DNA of 56,368 bases from Pseudomonas taiwanensis DSM 21245. Lineage in GTDB: Bacteria > Pseudomonadota > Gammaproteobacteria > Pseudomonadales > Pseudomonadaceae. The notes beneath the pieces were generated by a model. The model ran no database searches and was not told the DNA's origin. It saw only the letters and a program-made list of their open reading frames with translations. Where the stretch lies: assembly GCF_000425785.1 (NCBI RefSeq), contig NZ_AUEC01000037.1, forward strand, positions 1 through 56,368. Reading direction: 5' to 3'. The position numbers and the translations under genes were made by a program. This document shows, in pieces, positions 55,936-56,368 of this stretch (position 1 is its first letter; the number at the start of each line of letters is the position of its first letter).

Positions 55936-56068
55936 TGCAGGCCTACCTTGCTGGCGGCGCCTGCCTCCATTGCATCCACGAAGCGAAGCGCGGCCCGGTA
56001 GCTGAAGGCGAAGCCCTGGACGGTGCCGGTTTCGATCTCCACCACATCCCAGGTGCCGCCCTTGTTCG
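55932..56068 (-). pseudogene. Early phage gene truncated by IS66 insertion
   Basis: The frame NKGGTWDVVEIETGTVQGFA, FSYRAALRFVDAMEAGAASK, VGLQ runs from the IS junction to a TGA that overlaps the next ATG. Its 5' part must lie on the far side of the element, outside the window. Expression would now depend on an outward read from the IS end (an ATG at 56081 within the IS end is in frame). Confidence 0.7.
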
Positions 56069-56368
56069 GTAAGCGCTCCATGAACCCCACATTCAAAGCG
56101 CTTACCTGATCCCCGATGCTGTGCTCCCGATTTCTTTCTGGAGCTCGCCGACCATGATGCGACCCGACGCCAAAGTCGAAAAAGTGTACCTCTACCCCAA
56201 GCCTGTCGACTTTCGAAAATCCATCGATGGCCTGGCCGCGCTGATCGAACTCGATATCAAGGTGGCGGTGTTCGACCCAGTGCTTTTCGTCTTCCTCAAC
56301 AAGCCGCGCAACCGCGTGAAGATCCTGTATTGGGAACGCAACGGCTTCTGCCTCTGGCTCAAACGCCT
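56069..56368 (+). mobile_element. IS66-family insertion sequence, left end
   Basis: The element begins with GTAAGCG, the usual IS66 terminal sequence. The first 36 bases contain a foldback, GTAAGCGCT (56069-56077) with AGCGCTTAC further in. The preceding eight bases (CTTGTTCG, 56061-56068) would be the target duplication. It carries the accessory gene tnpB; no tnpA fits in the 85 bases before it, so this is a tnpB-tnpC type. The right end is outside the window. Confidence 0.85.
56154..56368 (+). CDS. tnpB: IS66 accessory protein TnpB (3'-truncated by window edge)
   Basis: The 71 visible residues (MMRPDAKVEKVYLYPKPVDF, RKSIDGLAALIELDIKVAVF, then NRVKILYWERNGFCLWLKR) are diagnostic of IS66 TnpB. 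It is needed for transposition together with the DDE transposase TnpC, which should follow. Confidence 0.95.
   Translation, partial: MMRPDAKVEKVYLYPKPVDFRKSIDGLAALIELDIKVAVFDPVLFVFLNKPRNRVKILYWERNGFCLWLKR

Larger units (their letters stand above)
48641..56368. mobile_element. Prophage B, left arm only, runs off right edge
   Basis: It begins with an integrase and excisionase transcribed toward the att site and continues with a leftward early operon resembling that of prophage A. The HTH protein at 55381-55935 is a diverged paralogue of the one at 1142-1654, and a 63-bp element is shared with A, but the intervening genes differ, so this is a second phage and not a wrap-around of the first. An IS66-family element interrupts it at 56069. 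Repressor, replication and structural genes would lie to the right of the window. Confidence 0.75.

Noticed and set aside
1..56368. A single circularly permuted phage whose end overlaps its beginning
   Set aside because: The HTH proteins at 1142 and 55381 are only distant relatives and the genes next to the 63-bp repeats differ, so there are two phages.
1..56368. CRISPR array, riboswitch or rRNA
   Set aside because: No regularly spaced repeats with unique spacers and no recognisable riboswitch or rRNA sequence were seen.

Overview
The window is almost entirely temperate siphophage DNA in a GC-rich background typical of the Pseudomonas putida/fluorescens group. That host is inferred from the tRNA-Pro(GGG) 3' end used as attachment site, DUF1654- and NinX-like genes and a tyrosine integrase; no ordinary chromosomal gene is present. 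I read it as two related lambdoid prophages side by side at one tRNA-Pro site. Prophage A fills 1 to about 48,640 and its left end (with its integrase) lies off the left edge. Prophage B starts at its own integrase (48,724-49,830, minus strand) and runs off the right edge just after an IS66-family insertion at 56,069.

Prophage A layout. 1-5.4 kb: leftward early operon (Rad52-like annealing protein, Gp157, HTH protein, many tiny genes) read from a clear pL (TTGACA-17-GATATT) with two overlapping operators and a boxA-like antitermination site. 5.5-9.2 kb: accessory genes (DUF1654, two lipoproteins, an ImmA/IrrE-DUF4411 toxin-antitoxin pair). 9.2-10.7 kb: S24-type CI repressor, operators spaced 22-23 bp, Cro and two ribbon-helix-helix-like proteins. 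10.8-15.2 kb: Rha, lambda O-like and P-like replication genes with candidate origin iterons inside the O-like gene, NinB, NinG and a Q-like gene, followed by a promoter/terminator region. 16.2-16.8 kb: two holin-like genes. 17.1-28.6 kb: DUF2280, terminase, portal, MuF-like protein, scaffold, capsid, connectors, tail tube, and tail chaperones with a textbook GGGAAAC -1 slippery site. 28.6-43.5 kb: tape measure, M/L/K/I/J tail tip and fibres, interrupted by accessory genes including a TerB-BRCT protein and a phage YidD. 43.5-44.5 kb: endolysin and nested Rz/Rz1 spanins. 44.5-48.4 kb: a duplicated cassette with two orphan fimbrial-adhesin-like genes on the opposite strand, then two small genes behind a LexA-type box, then the partial tRNA att site.

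Prophage B layout. Terminator, integrase and excisionase; a two-gene rightward accessory pair; then a leftward early operon (NinX, unknowns, HNH, Lar-like protein) in which two genes carry in-frame stop codons at positions where reading otherwise continues to a perfect ATGA-type overlap with the next gene. These are interleaved with low-GC rightward accessory genes (DUF2971; a membrane coiled-coil protein). B repeats A's architecture: a 63-bp near-identical element sits at the same junction (261-323 and 54,499-54,561), and both carry a paralogous HTH protein.

Most worth following up: the duplicated adhesin cassette, the interrupted early genes, the nested hairpins of the pL operon, the iteron origin, the operator/boxA circuitry, and several uncharacterised accessory genes in otherwise conserved modules.
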